A stretch of 64,000 bases of DNA from Nostoc linckia NIES-25 (GCF_002368035.1 NZ_AP018222.1:930001-994000); one strand, 5' to 3'; shown: positions 27,808 through 37,586, numbered from the stretch's first letter. Notes: generated by a model not told the origin, from the sequence alone. Made by a program: numbers and translations.

Positions 27808-28541
27808 TGAAAAAACGGCTCCTTTCGAGTGTTCTTCTCTGCGAAAGAATCATAATCAACGCATAGTTTACCGCAGTGCTTGATAGGCCGTAGTCAAAAG
27901 GCTACATAACTTCAAACAATTTAATAAGCACGTTAGAAAATTTGTTTTTGCGAGATCGTCCCTATTGACTTCTAAATTAGCAACATTATAGGGACGTATT
28001 TACCCCACTTAAATACCATAATATGGTTTGATAGTAAAGTCTTCTACAAAAAAATCAATTTAAAAGATGAAAAAAGCAAGTTATCTATAGTACTTATTTA
28101 TTGGATACTATACTAATCTCAAACAAAGCAAATTCATAACAAAATATTAAATATTTAGCAAAATTTCCCAATTAAGTGTATAGATGATGTGGTTTGACGA
28201 TCGCCTACCTATTCAGACTAGGCGATGGCAAGTTTCCATTAAGAACAGGATCTTTGTTGAGAATAAAACGATGAAAATCTAACACAGCAGAATTGGTGAA
28301 GTCAGAATTAGAATAGCCTCCACACTTCGCTTTCAGACCTAGATAGCCTACTTCACGCTTGTTGAAATCTGCTGTATATCCTCAATAACGAGCTATGTTT
28401 TGAAACAATTATGCGATCGCGTCACATAACTAACAGAAAATACAGCGATCGCTCTGAGTCTTGATTGGCGATCGCTTACCAAGAATTTCTATATTTAGGT
28501 TTTTAATTCTGGCAAATTTATAATTTTTACTCTCAGATACT
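27808..28541. other. Long intergenic region with clustered HIP1 sites
   Basis: About 730 bp without a supported gene. The left part must contain the psaC promoter. Three GCGATCGC-type HIP1 sites lie close together at 28410-28480, and an imperfect hairpin (CGATCGCCTAC ... AGGCGATGG) lies near 28198-28228. Confidence 0.45.
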
Positions 28542-28796
28542 TTAGAGTATTTCTGAACTGGCAAACTCATCATTAATCAAAGAGAATTTTGTTTGAATAA
28601 CTGGTTCGTTAGCTATTTCAATTAATTCTTCTTGGGGAGGCTTGGCATCAGCAAATTTATCTTTTGTATACTCCCTTTCTCTAATTTCGCGAGCAATACT
28701 TTCCAGTAGCCAAAGTTGTTCTTCTACAGACAAGGCACGGATGGAGCGCTCAATTTCTAGTAAATTCGGTGATATCATTTTGCTTGTGATTTCCAA
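28542..28796 (-). CDS. Antitoxin-like small protein, no toxin beside it
   Basis: An 84-residue protein. The centre (LLEIERSIRALSVEEQLWLLESIAREIRE) and the C-terminal part (EIANEPVIQTKFSLINDEFA) resemble cyanobacterial antitoxin-like proteins usually paired with PIN- or MazF-type toxins, whose usual ending is longer. No toxin ORF lies within several hundred bases downstream (27808-28541) or upstream. It is either an orphan antitoxin or a protein that has taken another role. Family assignment is from pattern only. Confidence 0.55.
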   Translation of the reverse strand: MEITSKMISPNLLEIERSIRALSVEEQLWLLESIAREIREREYTKDKFADAKPPQEELIEIANEPVIQTKFSLINDEFASSEIL

Positions 28797-28986
28797 AAAG
28801 GTGTATTTTCCAAAGCTATTATACTCAGTCTATCTAGTCAATCCAGAGCATCGCAAATTTGTCATCATTTTTCCCACGTCTATCTTTTCACAAACCAAAT
28901 GAGATTGCTATAAATAACCTCAGCCAGTTTTATAACATTTTAATTAAGTATTACTGCCCAATCAAAATGTAGAGTAAGCTTGTTAC

Positions 28987-29355
28987 ATGAATTACGAAAC
29001 AGCTCGGAAACTCCTGATAGATCAGACAATCCCAACTAAGGATTACCCAGATGCGCTCTTAGAGCGTATGAAATATGGGAAACCCCCAGTACCTGGTCAA
29101 ATCACCTCAATTTTGTTGGCATTGAAAGTGGTGTTTGAAGCCCTCAAAGACGCCCCTAACTTAGACCGAGAACTGGTTTTGGCACTTTATCAGTTAAGCA
29201 TCAAAACGCAACAGTTATTTGCCGCAGGACGTAAAGCTGGCATTGATTGGCCGCCACTACTCAAGGAAGATTTGTTACGAATTTCCTTAGGAGCTGAAAG
29301 TATTTTTTCGGGCACATGGCAAACCTTAGCTTCTGTCGGCTTGGAGAAGTTGTAG
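28987..29355 (+). CDS. Conserved cyanobacterial protein of unknown function
   Basis: A 122-residue soluble protein, predicted mostly helical. The phrase KYGKPPVPGQITSILLALKVVFEAL and the ISLGAESIFSGTWQTLASVG end look conserved among cyanobacteria. Some databases label related proteins dethiobiotin synthetase, but no P-loop is present, so that label is not supported. It has its own ATG with no clear ribosome-binding site. A large STRR cluster follows the stop. Confidence 0.7.
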   Translation: MNYETARKLLIDQTIPTKDYPDALLERMKYGKPPVPGQITSILLALKVVFEALKDAPNLDRELVLALYQLSIKTQQLFAAGRKAGIDWPPLLKEDLLRISLGAESIFSGTWQTLASVGLEKL

Positions 29356-29359
29356 ATAA

Positions 29360-29500
29360 AGGAGTGGGGAATGGGGAGGCTCTTGAAGGAGGGGAAAAGG
29401 TTAAAGGGAAAAGGGAAAAGGAATAAATTTAATCTTTCCCCTTTTCCCCGGTTGGTGAGCTTGTCGAACCATACCCCTTTCCCTTTCCCCATACCGTGTT
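29360..29500. repeat. Composite STRR cluster with AAATTTAATC core
   Basis: GGGGAAAAGG/TTAAAGGG heptamers flank the core GGAATAAATTTAATCTTTCC at 29420-29439. This inverts to the same core found at 35439, 37400, 48677 and 53746. It also contains the dispersed GGTGAGCTTGTCGAACC segment. Confidence 0.85.
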
Positions 29501-29506
29501 TGCCCA

Positions 29507-30118
29507 TTATCGAATTTGCAATTCCTTTTCTAACTTATCTAGGTCTGTTTTGAGCAAAATCGTCATTTGGCCGGTAAAAGCTTTGCCTGTTTTGGGTTGG
29601 GCAATTTCCACCCAATACACATACCGCGAGCCTACTCGTAATTCTCCTTTTAAAGCCTCTCTAATTGGAGTTTTGGCAAGACGCGCGGAGTTAACAGTCT
29701 TTTGGCTGGGATATTGATATACAACTTCGGCGCGATCGTAGTCTTGATAAATCTCCAAGCCATAAATTACTCGCAAGGATTCTTGGAGGCGATCGAATGT
29801 CATGCCGTTAATGGCATCATACATAGCAATGCGCTCGCTACGAATTGTGCCACGGTCTTTGGAAAACTCAACTCTACCGGGGGGCAATACCGACGCTTGA
29901 AAAGTGAATCTTTGAGCTGCTGTGTCAGTTTTTTGCACATACAATTGCTCTCCATTCCTGGGGCGGAGTGTGGGATGTGCTTTAATCCAAGTGCCTACTT
30001 CTTCTGTACTTTGTCCTGGTAAAGCATTAACTTTGGCATCAAAAAGCGTTCCCGTACATAGCCAAGGCACTAGAGAAAAAGGCAAAATTAAAACTTTAAG
30101 CAGAGATTTTTTGAACAT
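29507..30118 (-). CDS. Secreted protein of unknown function
   Basis: A 203-residue protein with a signal peptide (about 1-32; VLILPFSLVPWLC, then ALP). Residues 40-200 are mixed alpha/beta and contain a repeated theme of basic and aromatic residues (RVEFSKDRGTIRSERIAMYD, GLEIYQDYDRAEVVYQYP). The pattern is reminiscent of cyanobacterial periplasmic proteins but no family is named. It ends close to the STRR cluster on the facing side. Confidence 0.7.
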   Translation of the reverse strand: MFKKSLLKVLILPFSLVPWLCTGTLFDAKVNALPGQSTEEVGTWIKAHPTLRPRNGEQLYVQKTDTAAQRFTFQASVLPPGRVEFSKDRGTIRSERIAMYDAINGMTFDRLQESLRVIYGLEIYQDYDRAEVVYQYPSQKTVNSARLAKTPIREALKGELRVGSRYVYWVEIAQPKTGKAFTGQMTILLKTDLDKLEKELQIR

Positions 30119-30298
30119 TTTATTATTCGGTAATTACATAGAAATTACCCCATTAGGGGGTAATTATATTTTTCCCGTTTGACAAGAAGATTATTTCATT
30201 GTGAATATAATTTCTAATATTCATAATAAAAATATGTATATTGTTTCTTGGATAAGAAGTATTTAAAATTGTCATTAAACAAGGATAAAGCATTTGAA

Positions 30299-31213
30299 AT
30301 GAGCGCAGAGCATACTTACATTATTGATGCCGATAGATTGGAAGTAGAATTTGCTGAACGCCACAGCATTATTCTCACTCCCCTTGTTCAGCGTGAATCA
30401 GATGCTATTTATTGGACTGGGCGCACCAAACTTGAAATAGATACAGGCTTGCCTGACCATGTAGACGAGCTTAACCAAGTTGATCCTATATGGTCACTAT
30501 TGCTATGTATGCTTGAGCGCACGTTCGCGTATGTTCAGGGGGCGATAGTTGCATATGTTACTGGTTCTACAGCAGCTTCAGAAGTAATATCTCGAACAGC
30601 CATAGAGTCAGCTATAAATTTGATGTTTATTCTTGTTGATAATAGAGATGGTAACCGTCTTACAGAGTATTTAGCACATTATTTCAACAAGGAGAAAGAA
30701 GAGATTAAGGCGTGGTTGAAACTGACTGATAATATGACAGATAGTGCAAAACAAATCCATTTAAATAAAGCAGTTCAGAAACGAGACACACTAATTGCAT
30801 TAGAAAAGTATATAAACAATACTCTCTTAGAAATTAGTTTGCCTACGACTGACAAAGTAGTGAAAGAACGAATCGCTATTAGGAAAAAGTTTCAACTTCT
30901 AGGTTTGGAAATAGATTATCAAACTGTATACGCAGCTTTGTGTTCACAAACCCACAGTGATGCTGAAGATTTACTCAACTATTTCGTGTTTGCTTCTCTT
31001 GGTGACCAAAAATTATTAGATAAGATAGCCTTAGAAACGATAAATTTTAGCCGTTTGATGATGTATTTCGCAGTTAATTATTATATAATGGCAGCAGGTA
31101 GTTATGCAATACGTTTTGGGCTTGTAAATGTATTAGAGAGATTAAATGAAGGTCGTGACACTATCTCTCAAATAATGGAAAAGATTGCGAATAACCTACA
31201 CTCAGCAACCTAA
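30299..31213 (+). CDS. Unknown helical protein (DUF5677-like)
   Basis: A 304-residue protein from ATG 30299; the frame is open back to a TTG at 30248. AAGGA lies 13 bp before the ATG. It is largely helical, with a hydrophobic core segment (WSLLLCMLERTFAYVQGAIVAYVTGS) and a conserved-looking SRTAIESAINLMFIL. The later YAALCSQTHSDAEDLL and the SRLMMYFAVNYY segment recall the DUF5677 group, proteins found near defence and stress genes. The region is more AT-rich than its neighbours, which may mean recent acquisition. The DUF5677 link is an inference from shape. Confidence 0.6.
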   Translation: MSAEHTYIIDADRLEVEFAERHSIILTPLVQRESDAIYWTGRTKLEIDTGLPDHVDELNQVDPIWSLLLCMLERTFAYVQGAIVAYVTGSTAASEVISRTAIESAINLMFILVDNRDGNRLTEYLAHYFNKEKEEIKAWLKLTDNMTDSAKQIHLNKAVQKRDTLIALEKYINNTLLEISLPTTDKVVKERIAIRKKFQLLGLEIDYQTVYAALCSQTHSDAEDLLNYFVFASLGDQKLLDKIALETINFSRLMMYFAVNYYIMAAGSYAIRFGLVNVLERLNEGRDTISQIMEKIANNLHSAT

Positions 31214-31284
31214 CAATACATTCGAGCGAACGGACAAGATATTTTGACAGTGATGGTGATGGGATCTGCTGTTGAACTTAATCT

Positions 31285-31545
31285 TTAACACCCACAACTA
31301 GCAATGAGTTTAGCGTTAACAAAAGTCAGGATGCGTTCCAGTTCAGCAATTCCAGTATATTCGGCTTCTTCTTCAGGAATCAGCAATCCAGCTTTTCGTT
31401 TCTCCAGCAATTCTTCTAGACGAGCGTGTAACTCATCTGTGAACTTGGCAAGGTTAACATTATCTACTTTCTCGATGGTAATGCCAGAGCGTAACCATGA
31501 TGATGGTTCAATCATCAATACTGGTGTAATGACTTGAGGAGCCAT
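31285..31545 (-). CDS. Small unknown protein, Glu/Leu-rich
   Basis: An 86-residue protein. Residues 30-60 form a charged helix (KFTDELHARLEELLEKRKAG), followed by EEEAEYTGIAELERIL. It ends in CGC. It has a good ATG, with GGAG-like bases only weakly placed. It lies between the DUF5677-like gene and the alcohol dehydrogenase. Unrecognised, but codon use and length look genuine. Confidence 0.6.
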   Translation of the reverse strand: MAPQVITPVLMIEPSSWLRSGITIEKVDNVNLAKFTDELHARLEELLEKRKAGLLIPEEEAEYTGIAELERILTFVNAKLIASCGC

Positions 31546-31617
31546 ATTGCTTTAGCCTAAGTCCGTAGTGATTTATTTAATAATTGTAGTGTCCTCTGTG
31601 AATTCGCTGCCAAAATT

Positions 31618-32667
31618 CTAAGGAATCATCGCTACTTTAATTACTTGACGCGCTTTCATGTCATAAAACACTTGTTCTAAATCTTTTAATGGTCGTTGTT
31701 CGCTAATAAGTAATTCAAAGGGAATTTTTCGACTTGCTATTAGCGATAAAGCCGATCGCACATACTTTGGTGTATTATGAAACACGCCTTTTAGGGTTAG
31801 TTCGCTATAGTGTAGCTGTTCTGTATTCACACTAATGCTGGTATCCCGCGGACAACCACCGAATAAGTTGACTGTTGCACCAGGACGGGCGCAGGCGATC
31901 GCAGTTTCCCAAACACTAGGCACACCAGTGGCTTCAATGACTACATCTGCACCCCATCCTTGGGTAAACTCTTTCACTACACTGGGAATATCCGGAATTT
32001 GATGATAATTAAAGGTCTGGGCCGCACCCAATTTTTTACCAATTTCTAATCTGTGGTCATTACCTCCCCACAGCAACACCTCAGCAGTATCCGCTAAAGC
32101 TGCTACAAACATTAACCCGATCGCCCCATCTCCCAAAACGACTACTTTATCTTGGGGTTGAATATGAGAACGCGCTACACCATGCAACACACAAGCTAGG
32201 GGTTCCGTCATGGCTGCTAATTCCCAAGGCAAATCATCGGGAATCTGCAATAAATTATGCTGTACTATCGGTGCGGGAATTTTTAAATATTGGGCAAAAG
32301 TCCCGTTATTCCAGGTTAAATTTGGGCACAATGAATATTCTTGTCGTTGACAAAAAAAACAATCCATGCATGGAGCAGAATTATTCGCGACAACGCGATC
32401 GCCTACTTGCCAACCCCTAACACCCCCTCCCAAAGCCACAATTTCCCCAGCAGCTTCATGCCCAAATAGCGTTGGCGGTTTCAACATTTTGGCATGACCG
32501 CCACGCCGCCAGACTTTGAGATCGGTACCACAAGTTGTTGCTGTTCCCACTTGGATGACAACTTCGCCAGCCGCAGGAGTGGGGTCAGCAACTTCTTCTA
32601 GGCGTAAATTTTCTTGCCCATAAAGTAACGCTGCTAACAAAATTTTAAACCTATCAATTAGATCCAC
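31618..32667 (-). CDS. Zinc-dependent alcohol dehydrogenase (MDR family)
   Basis: A 349-residue medium-chain dehydrogenase. Catalytic zinc ligands are Cys in TTCGTDLKVW and His/Glu in FGHEAAGEIVALG. The structural zinc lobe CMDCFFCQRQEYSLC is intact. The NAD(P) motif is VVVLGDGAIGLMFVAAL. Relatives act on polyols, threonine or sugars; the substrate here is unknown. The first nine residues look atypical, so the real start may be the TTG at 32640 (then ALLYGQENLRLEEV). Confidence 0.88.
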   Translation of the reverse strand: MDLIDRFKILLAALLYGQENLRLEEVADPTPAAGEVVIQVGTATTCGTDLKVWRRGGHAKMLKPPTLFGHEAAGEIVALGGGVRGWQVGDRVVANNSAPCMDCFFCQRQEYSLCPNLTWNNGTFAQYLKIPAPIVQHNLLQIPDDLPWELAAMTEPLACVLHGVARSHIQPQDKVVVLGDGAIGLMFVAALADTAEVLLWGGNDHRLEIGKKLGAAQTFNYHQIPDIPSVVKEFTQGWGADVVIEATGVPSVWETAIACARPGATVNLFGGCPRDTSISVNTEQLHYSELTLKGVFHNTPKYVRSALSLIASRKIPFELLISEQRPLKDLEQVFYDMKARQVIKVAMIP

Positions 32668-32760
32668 CTGATTTTACCAGTTGAACCTATTTGATAGGTC
32701 TAAACTCAAATTTGGTTTTGATTTTTTAGTAGATTTTTATCAAACTAAAATGCTGAAAAA

Positions 32761-32946
32761 TTAAGAATTCGCAGCTGTTTGAGGAAGGACTCCGGTATTT
32801 CGGCTTTCCGCATTTGGCAAACGAGTAACAGTTAACAGCGGTACTTCTTGTCGGCACGACAGGCAAAACCAATATAGTTCGCCATGACGGATATGACGCA
32901 GGAGGGAACCACCGCAGCATGGGCAAGTGTTGGCTCTCGTACTCAT
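32761..32946 (-). CDS. Small zinc-ribbon protein
   Basis: A 61-residue protein with two CxxC knuckles (NTCPCCGGSL and WFCLSCRQEV) spaced as a single zinc ribbon, followed by a basic, Ser/Thr-rich tail. No ribosome-binding site stands out beyond weak GGAGGA before the ATG. It sits 60 bp after the glycosyltransferase start region on the same strand. Probably a nucleic-acid or protein-binding accessory factor; function unknown. Confidence 0.65.
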   Translation of the reverse strand: MSTRANTCPCCGGSLLRHIRHGELYWFCLSCRQEVPLLTVTRLPNAESRNTGVLPQTAANS

Positions 32947-33005
32947 ACCAATGTCCTCCTTAAATAAAAATTGTTGTTTAAGCTAAGCAAAAAAAAATCA
33001 GTTGA

Positions 33006-34076
33006 TTAAAAGCAGATGTTCCCAGCGTGAATGCAGCCATTCGATTCTATGCGGTCTTTAATAATTTGTCTGTAAACAGCTTCATATCCGTTAACCATTT
33101 GGCTAACGCTAAAATTGTTTTCTACATATTTTCGACAGGTTTGACGATCGAGTTCCAAAACTAGTGGAATCATTGCCGCCATTTCTCTATAGTTTTGGCA
33201 GAGAAAACCTGTTTTAGAGCGAGCAATCACTTCAGGTACGGAGCCGAAATTCATGGCAATTACTGGTGTACCAGTTGCCATTGATTCGATCGTTACTAAG
33301 CCAAAAGGTTCTTGCCAAGCGATGGAAAAAAGAGTAATGACAGCATTGCCCAGAAATTCAGTTTTTTCGGCGTGGTTGATTTCGCCTAAATATTGAATTT
33401 GCTGACCATCAATATGGGGGGCAATCTCTTGTTCAAAAAACTTAGAATCTTCTAAGTCAACTTTTCCAGCCATCTTTAAGCGCCAGCCGGTTTGTTTAGC
33501 AATGGCGATCGCATGTTGTGGCCCTTTCTCTGACGAAAAACGACCTAAAAATGCCAAATACGGAGGCTCTGACGGTTGGTGTACAAATGGATAATCTGTT
33601 AACTCAATTCCGTTATAAACCGTGGCAATATAATTAAGGTCGATTTGACGTTGGGAATTACTAATGCTGTCGTATGGTTGCTTTTGGTGGTAGCTAAACG
33701 CGTTACGGTTATCCTTTGTAAAATTATTGTGTAGGGTATGCACTGTAGAACTTGTTGTTATGAAACTCGCCAAAGGTAATGCCGAAATCCCTAGATGAAA
33801 ATGGATAATATCGAACTTGGCAGTACGTTGATAAACTTGACTCACTTCCAGCATTTCATACACTATATACTCTTTGACATTTGGGTCTAAGCGTAATGCA
33901 CGCGGATAAACTGCTTCTAATTGAGCCATAGTTTGAGAATCGCCGGAGGTAAATAAAATTACCTCATGACCGCGACGAACAAGCTCATCAGTCAAGCGAC
34001 TCACTACCAGTTCTATTCCTCCATAATTAGGAGGTGGAACCCTTTCCCATAAGAGGGCAACTTGAGCGATTTTCAT
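33006..34076 (-). CDS. Glycosyltransferase family 4
   Basis: A 356-residue GT-B glycosyltransferase. The N-terminus MKIAQVALLWERVPPPNYGG and the ELVVSRLTDEL helix form the acceptor domain. The donor domain has FLGRFSSEKGPQHAI and the EX7E motif in EPFGLVTIESMATGTPV. The FHLGISALPLA stretch and HNNFTKDNR loop are typical. It probably modifies glycolipids or polysaccharide. The nearest gene is the zinc-ribbon gene downstream; no obvious pathway partner is adjacent. Confidence 0.9.
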   Translation of the reverse strand: MKIAQVALLWERVPPPNYGGIELVVSRLTDELVRRGHEVILFTSGDSQTMAQLEAVYPRALRLDPNVKEYIVYEMLEVSQVYQRTAKFDIIHFHLGISALPLASFITTSSTVHTLHNNFTKDNRNAFSYHQKQPYDSISNSQRQIDLNYIATVYNGIELTDYPFVHQPSEPPYLAFLGRFSSEKGPQHAIAIAKQTGWRLKMAGKVDLEDSKFFEQEIAPHIDGQQIQYLGEINHAEKTEFLGNAVITLFSIAWQEPFGLVTIESMATGTPVIAMNFGSVPEVIARSKTGFLCQNYREMAAMIPLVLELDRQTCRKYVENNFSVSQMVNGYEAVYRQIIKDRIESNGCIHAGNICF

Positions 34077-34534
34077 AAGTTGTTTCGGTTCAGTCTTTCA
34101 ACTTGTCCTCAACATAATGAACTACCTCATTATTTTATGAGAACAAAGCATTTGTACTTACTTTTTTGAAATTTAAATTAACCTAACAGGCTACCAAAAC
34201 CACAATATTCGGTTTACCCTACCGCAAATTTTCCACCAACAAATCTCTAGACTGTCGGCAAAAGTTAGCTTTGAGCCACATTTATAACCTATAACTAATC
34301 AATTACTGCTTGCATCTGTCTTCGGGATCATAATCTAGTAGAATATTTTGTAGCAGAACTTACAAAATTGAATATTTTGTAGTTCAAAATACTAAATTAT
34401 TACACGGGATCAAATTATTACAGCTTGGTTTAAACGCAATGAACAAATAGCATGTAAATTATAAATATTAAATAATTGTAGAAAAATTACATAATTTGTA
34501 ATTGGTAATTTACAAAAGTTTTGATAGCCAACTC
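34077..34534. other. AT-rich divergent promoter region
   Basis: About 460 bp between the leftward glycosyltransferase and rightward xth genes. It is strongly AT-rich from 34300 to 34520 and contains several AATATTTTGTAG-like direct repeats (34340-34385). No gene or hairpin element was recognised. Confidence 0.45.
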
Positions 34535-35317
34535 ATGAAAATCGCTACTTGGAACGTCAACTCAATTCGCATTCGTCTCGAACAGGTTACTGATTGGTTA
34601 ACTCATAATCCCGTTGATGTTCTGTGCTTGCAAGAAACCAAAGTTATAGATGCCGAGTTTCCGCGATCGCCTTTTGAGGAAATGGGCTATCAGCTTTATC
34701 TATCAGGACAGAAATCTTATAACGGCGTAGCTTTCATCAGTCGGCAACCACTTTTAGACGTAAGTAGCGGCTTTAGGGCAATTTTGAAAGATTTACCGCC
34801 GGAATGGGACGAACAAAAGCGAGTAATTACAGGTGTCATTGACGGTATTCGGATTGTGAACTTATACGTTCCCAACGGCGCAGCGGTAGGAACCGAAAAA
34901 TACGAATATAAATTACGCTGGCTGACAGTGCTACGTGAATACTTGCGATTGCTGCTGCTGTCACAACCGGATATTTGTATCTGCGGTGACTTCAACATTG
35001 CACCGGAAGCAAAAGATATTCACGAACAAGTGAGTACAGAAAATCATATTATGGCTACAGAAACAGAGCGCCAAGCCTTACGGGATATTCTGATACTGGG
35101 ATTTGCCGATGCGTTTCGTAAATTTACTAGCGAAGGCGGAAATTATAGCTGGTGGGATTATCGCGCCGCCGCCTTCCGTCGAAACTTAGGTTGGCGAATT
35201 GACCATCATTATCTTACACCCATACTTTATGAACGCGCTAAAAGTTGCATCATCGATGCTGCACCGAGAAAATTAACCCAACCCAGCGACCATGTGCCGG
35301 TGATTGTTGAATTTTAG
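34535..35317 (+). CDS. xth: Exodeoxyribonuclease III
   Basis: A 260-residue DNA-repair nuclease of the EEP fold, acting at abasic sites and 3' ends. The start is ATG 34535 (MKIATWNVNSIR), because the family begins there; the frame is open back to 34502. Signature residues are LQETKV (metal Glu), RIVNLYVPNGA, CGDFNIAP and the terminal SDHVPVIVEF with catalytic His. Length matches the family. A long GGGGAAA array begins 17 bp beyond the stop. Confidence 0.96.
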   Translation: MKIATWNVNSIRIRLEQVTDWLTHNPVDVLCLQETKVIDAEFPRSPFEEMGYQLYLSGQKSYNGVAFISRQPLLDVSSGFRAILKDLPPEWDEQKRVITGVIDGIRIVNLYVPNGAAVGTEKYEYKLRWLTVLREYLRLLLLSQPDICICGDFNIAPEAKDIHEQVSTENHIMATETERQALRDILILGFADAFRKFTSEGGNYSWWDYRAAAFRRNLGWRIDHHYLTPILYERAKSCIIDAAPRKLTQPSDHVPVIVEF

Positions 35318-35333
35318 ATTGGGCATGGGGCAT

Positions 35334-35535
35334 GGGGAAAGGGGAAAGGGGAAAGGGGAAAGGGGAAAGGGGAAAGGGGAAAGGGGAAAGGGGAAAGGGG
35401 AAAAGGGAAAAGGGAAAGGGGGAAAGGGGAAAGGGAAAGGGGAAAGATTAAATTTATTCCTTTTCCCTTTAACCTTTAACCTTTTCCCCTGCTCCCTGCC
35501 CCCTGCCCCCTGCCTCCTGCCCCCTGCCTCCTGCC
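35334..35535. repeat. Long GGGGAAA STRR array with core and C-rich tail
   Basis: About ten tandem GGGGAAA units (35334-35403) grade into variants. They are followed by the core GGGGAAAGATTAAATTTATT (from 35439), then TTTAACC heptamers and CCCTGCC/TCCTGCC heptamers up to about 35535. The array ends five bases before the crtH stop. Confidence 0.92.
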
Positions 35536-35539
35536 TCCT

Positions 35540-37030
35540 TCAAAGTCCCAAATCTACGGCAATGCGGTGAGCGCAGGCAAACCCAGAAAAAGCTACTGCG
35601 TTCAATCCTTGGCCGGGAAAGGTGCTATCCCCAACACAATAAAGTCCCGGAATAGCGGTGCGATTAAAGGGCATTTTCAACAACCCGCGCAACTTGCGTC
35701 GGGGAATTGGCCCATAGGTGCCATCCTCACGACCCAAAAAGCGGCGATGGGTGCGGGGTGTTCCTACCTCCAAATAATCTAATCCCGCATCTAAGCCGGG
35801 AAAAATCTGCTCTAAGCGATCGATAATTCGCCAAGCCGCCTTTTCTTTCCTCGCTTCGTATTCAGTCTGAGAAAGTCCTTGCCAATTATCAATCCAGTGA
35901 GGCGTAAACGCATGAATGATATGATATCCACTTGGTGCTAAATCTGGGTCAAGGAGTGTGGGAATCGAAACAAAAATTGTGCCTTCCACCGCCATCATCT
36001 TTTCCCAATCTTCCAGCAAAATATGGTGACACTCGGTTCCTTCAGGTAAAACTGACTGTTTTACCCCTATATGTAAACTCAAGAAGCTGGGTGATTTTTG
36101 ATAATTTTGTTGCCACTTTTTCTCATTATGAGGCATTTCCTCTGCTGGTAGTAATTGTTGAAATGTATCCCAGCGTGTAGCATTAGAGACTATGCGTTTA
36201 CCCCGATATACTTTGCCGTTAGCCAGCTGCACGCCTACCGCTCGTCCCTGTTCTGTGAGAATTTTTGTGACTCTGGCTTGGTACTGAATCTCACCCCCAG
36301 CTTTTTCTAGACCCTCAACCAGTTTTTGGGCAATTTGTCCGACTCCGCCTTTGGGATAGTTGACTCCGCCGTAATGCCTGTCAGAAAAGACCATCCCAGC
36401 ATTAATCATTGGTGTCATATCTGCTGGAACCACCGACCAGCAATAACACTCCATATCGATAAATTTCAACAATTGAGGATCTTTGATGTAGCGTCTGGCT
36501 ATGTCCCCTGCATTTTGGGGCAGATACTTAACTAAACCGAGACACGCCAAAGGATGCTGGAAAAATACCCGCAGTAAATACCGAGGTTCTTCCAGCGACA
36601 GCAAATCAATGTTATTGAGGCAGTTGAATACTTTTTGGCATTCGTCATAAAAGCGACGAATCCCCCGTTCTTCCTGGCGAAAATGAGCAGTAAGATTTTG
36701 CAAAAATTTTTCATAAACCCGGTCAACCTTCAGGTCTAAACCTTGGGGTAGATGATAGTGAATTTGCACTGGATCTGCGATCGCTTCTTGGCTGACATTT
36801 ACTGCGGACAGTGCGCGGGTGAGTAAATTGGTAGTACCGTTTTCCCCCAGGCCAAAAATCATTGATGCCCCAACGTCAAATCGATAACCTTGCCGTTCAA
36901 AATAACCAGCACTACCACCTGGGATCGAATAACGTTCCAGTACCAGGACTTTCGCTCCTTTTGCTGCTAGTTGAGTCGCTGTTACTAAACCGCCAATTCC
37001 AGACCCAATAACGATCGCATCAATTGTCAT
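35540..37030 (-). CDS. crtH: Carotenoid (prolycopene) isomerase
   Basis: A 496-residue FAD-dependent oxidoreductase of the CrtISO/CrtH type, which isomerises cis-carotenoids to all-trans lycopene. The N-terminal Rossmann motif is VIGSGIGGLVTATQLAAKGA. The RYSIPGGSAGYFERQGYRFD segment and C-terminal GLYCVGDSTFPGQGLNAVAFSG are diagnostic. Length fits CrtH, distinct from CrtI or CrtP. It faces xth across a repeat array. Confidence 0.93.
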   Translation of the reverse strand: MTIDAIVIGSGIGGLVTATQLAAKGAKVLVLERYSIPGGSAGYFERQGYRFDVGASMIFGLGENGTTNLLTRALSAVNVSQEAIADPVQIHYHLPQGLDLKVDRVYEKFLQNLTAHFRQEERGIRRFYDECQKVFNCLNNIDLLSLEEPRYLLRVFFQHPLACLGLVKYLPQNAGDIARRYIKDPQLLKFIDMECYCWSVVPADMTPMINAGMVFSDRHYGGVNYPKGGVGQIAQKLVEGLEKAGGEIQYQARVTKILTEQGRAVGVQLANGKVYRGKRIVSNATRWDTFQQLLPAEEMPHNEKKWQQNYQKSPSFLSLHIGVKQSVLPEGTECHHILLEDWEKMMAVEGTIFVSIPTLLDPDLAPSGYHIIHAFTPHWIDNWQGLSQTEYEARKEKAAWRIIDRLEQIFPGLDAGLDYLEVGTPRTHRRFLGREDGTYGPIPRRKLRGLLKMPFNRTAIPGLYCVGDSTFPGQGLNAVAFSGFACAHRIAVDLGL

Positions 37031-37586
37031 TTGTCATTAGTCCTTGGTTATTTGTACTGAGCGAAGTCGTAGGCGCAGCCTCTCGTAGAGAAGTATTAGT
37101 CATTGGTCATTAGTTATGTAAGTCAAAAACTAATTCCACCAATGCCCAATATCCCATGACCCATGCCCAATCACAAAAAAGAGGGACAAGCCTGCTGCCG
37201 CTGGCTAATCCCGTCTGCCGATCCTTAAAGAGAGGAGAACACTGTATAACAATATAGCCTTGATTGAGAATTGATGTCAACTGCTAATGAAAATATTTAT
37301 CAATAAAATTAACTGGTCAATTTTAGCCGCCATCGAAGAGGACAAGGAGATAAGGGTATGAGGCATGGGCAGGGGAAAGGGAAAGGGGTAAAGGGAAAAG
37401 GGGAAAGATTAAATTTATTCCTTTTCCCTTTAACCTTTAACCTTTTCCCCTGCCCCCTGCCCCCTGCCCCCTGCCTCCTACCTCCTGCCCCCTACCCCCT
37501 GCCTCCTCCCCTCTCCTAGTCAGTCGGATGCAGGAAAGAGTATTATGGTTCTTCAGTTCATGTACAATAGGCGCTGACTTCTGGCT
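37031..37586. repeat. STRR-rich intergenic region
   Basis: Contains TCATTAG/TTGGTCA heptamers (37032-37110), a GAGCGAAGTCGTAGG and CGCAGCCTCTCGTAGAGA dispersed repeat, and a second composite STRR cluster at 37365-37512 with the core GGGGAAAGATTAAATTTATT starting at 37400. CCCCTGCC/TCCTGCC heptamers follow. The last 70 bp are free of repeats and should hold the upp promoter. Confidence 0.85.

Noticed and set aside
35304..35570. Open frame reading KGKGERGKGKGE through the GGGGAAA array
   Set aside because: It is only a translation of the STRR; no ribosome-binding site, no conserved domain, and composition is that of the repeat.
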